A stretch of 64,000 nt of DNA, from NCBI GenBank assembly GCA_000934455.1, contig KN888292.1:10326-74325 (forward strand). The letters run 5' to 3'. Position 1 is the stretch's first letter. Each line of letters starts with the position of its first letter. Shown in pieces: positions 62,794 through 64,000 of the stretch. The notes beneath the pieces are model-generated. The model saw only the letters and a list, made by a program, of their open reading frames with translations. It ran no database searches and was not told the origin of the DNA. This stretch comes from Apostichopus parvimensis. Its lineage: Eukaryota > Echinodermata > Holothuroidea > Aspidochirotida > Stichopodidae. The position numbers were made by a program, and so were the translations under genes.

Positions 62794-64000
62794 CTGCGAA
62801 AAACGATGTCATAAAAAACATGCAAAAGAAAAGAGGAGTAAAAAAACACTAAAAACTGCAAACTGTAAAGAAAACAGAAAGCAAATGCAAGTACAATGGC
62901 AAGAAGAAAACAAAGAAATATGAAATACAAAAACTAAAATGGAAGAAGGTCTATAACCCACCCTTCCCTCCCCCCCCCCCAACCCCCTAGAACAAAATGA
63001 AGATAAACAGACTGAAATATATGAGAACATGGCGGTAACATAAAGTGAGAAAGGTTCATCGGATAAAATTAATATGCAAACAAAATTGGCAACAAAAGGA
63101 AAAGGGAAACATTCAAACAAAAATGATGGAATTATTGGAAAAGGGAACTAGCTAGCATGTCAACAAAATGAACTAGCAAATAATAATAATGATAGTAATA
63201 ATAAGAAGAAGAAGAATAGTAATAATAATAACTTTTAGATAGAACGATAGAAGGTAGAAGATCTTGATAAATGGAAGATACAAAATGTTATCAATTTTGA
63301 TATATTTATAACAGTAAACTTTGAATATGAATGATTAAAATTTACTTTGGCACGGATAGTTGCAAGAATGCTATTTACTGATATTGCCAAAGTTAATCAA
63401 GAGTGATGTACGTAGCATTTCATCTGGATAAATACTGCCTCTTTGGTACATTTAGAGACCTGCATGTGGCAATACACAATACCTGAAAAATAAGGCTGGT
63501 CATGTCTATTGACTCTAGTTCTATAGTCAAATTGATGTTTAAAATTATCTTGATAAAAAGTGAACAAAAAACATATCTCCTGAGACTTGATATGTTCCAC
63601 GAGAAATTGTTCACGGTGAAAGGGATCGAGAGTAGGAAGCTGTATCACGGGGGAAGATCAAATTTTCTGACAGTTAACTAAAAAAAAAGTCCAATAGCTG
63701 ACATCGGCAAAAAGTCAAAACCGAGCCTCCTACAGTTATTGCTTGTAGGATTTGGGATTGCGCTGACCTGATTTTCTCGAGAAATTAGAACATTGGAACA
63801 TAATAATCAACCTCACGCTTTCTGGGTGACATGAATTTGTTCAATGATGGAATGTACATAACATAATTTGTTCGAAGAAAGAAGTTTTACATTTCATAGT
63901 ACAAACAAAATGAAGACTAAGAGTAATTGAATAATATTTTCAAGAGCTTCAGTAAACTTAAAGGTAGGATTTATACATTACTGTACAGTGCATACAATAC
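62794..64000 (-). other. ABLIM intron running off the window
   Basis: No LIM1 or LIM2 first-finger exon is seen. It contains a C run (62970-62979) and an AAT-rich tract (63180-63230). Confidence 0.5.
63180..63230. repeat. (AAT)n-rich tract
   Basis: Interrupted AAT/AAG trinucleotides. Confidence 0.75.

Noticed and set aside
1-64000. CRISPR arrays, rRNA or functional tRNA genes
   Set aside because: Tandem repeats here lack spacer structure, and the only tRNA-like segments are parts of dispersed repeats without a full cloverleaf.

Overview
This window is eukaryotic and looks like a marine invertebrate deuterostome, most likely an echinoderm; that placement is inference. The support is intron-rich genes with GT-AG junctions, AT-rich intergenic DNA full of microsatellites, scattered TAGGCCTA-type words, short non-autonomous DNA transposons and SINE-like tRNA-derived repeats. 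No bacterial operon, phage, CRISPR array or standard RNA gene is visible. There are two assembly gaps (14033-14627 and 38411-38705).

Left end (1-5.5 kb): two neighbouring minus-strand genes encode secreted YHYH-domain proteins. The one at 3389-5426 can be read completely as two exons, with a signal peptide, a YHYH domain and a C-terminal hydrophobic tail like a GPI-anchor signal. The one at 458-925 is its close paralogue; only its first exon is inside the window.

5.5-19.9 kb: mostly non-coding and rich in repeats. It holds a 1007-bp hAT-like non-autonomous transposon (7680-8686) with an exact 8-bp target duplication, a tandem dimer of a repeat that recurs at 41.2 kb, a repeat of about 420 bp on each side of the first gap that contains a tRNA-like segment and a long hairpin, and a 5 x 60 bp minisatellite. 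Part of 15-19.9 kb may be 3' UTR of the gene to its right.

19.95-64 kb: one large minus-strand gene, an actin-binding LIM protein (ABLIM/UNC-115 family). I reconstructed 15 consecutive coding exons from the second half of LIM2 (51994) to the stop codon after the villin headpiece (19952). All 14 splice phases agree, giving one open frame of 585 codons plus stop. The encoded order is LIM2 (second finger), LIM3, LIM4, a linker, the AbLIM anchor region, a charged helix and the villin headpiece. Exons for LIM1 and the first half of LIM2 are not visible and probably lie beyond base 64000. A sixteenth exon (62599-62793) encodes a second, different version of the LIM2 second finger in the same reading phase, so it is a strong candidate for alternative splicing.

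No wholly new system is evident. The best leads are the duplicated LIM2-finger exon, an 87-bp tandem repeat that copies the LIM3 exon/intron boundary into the intron, a 27-nt alternative donor pair, the paired YHYH genes and two transposons with clear ends.
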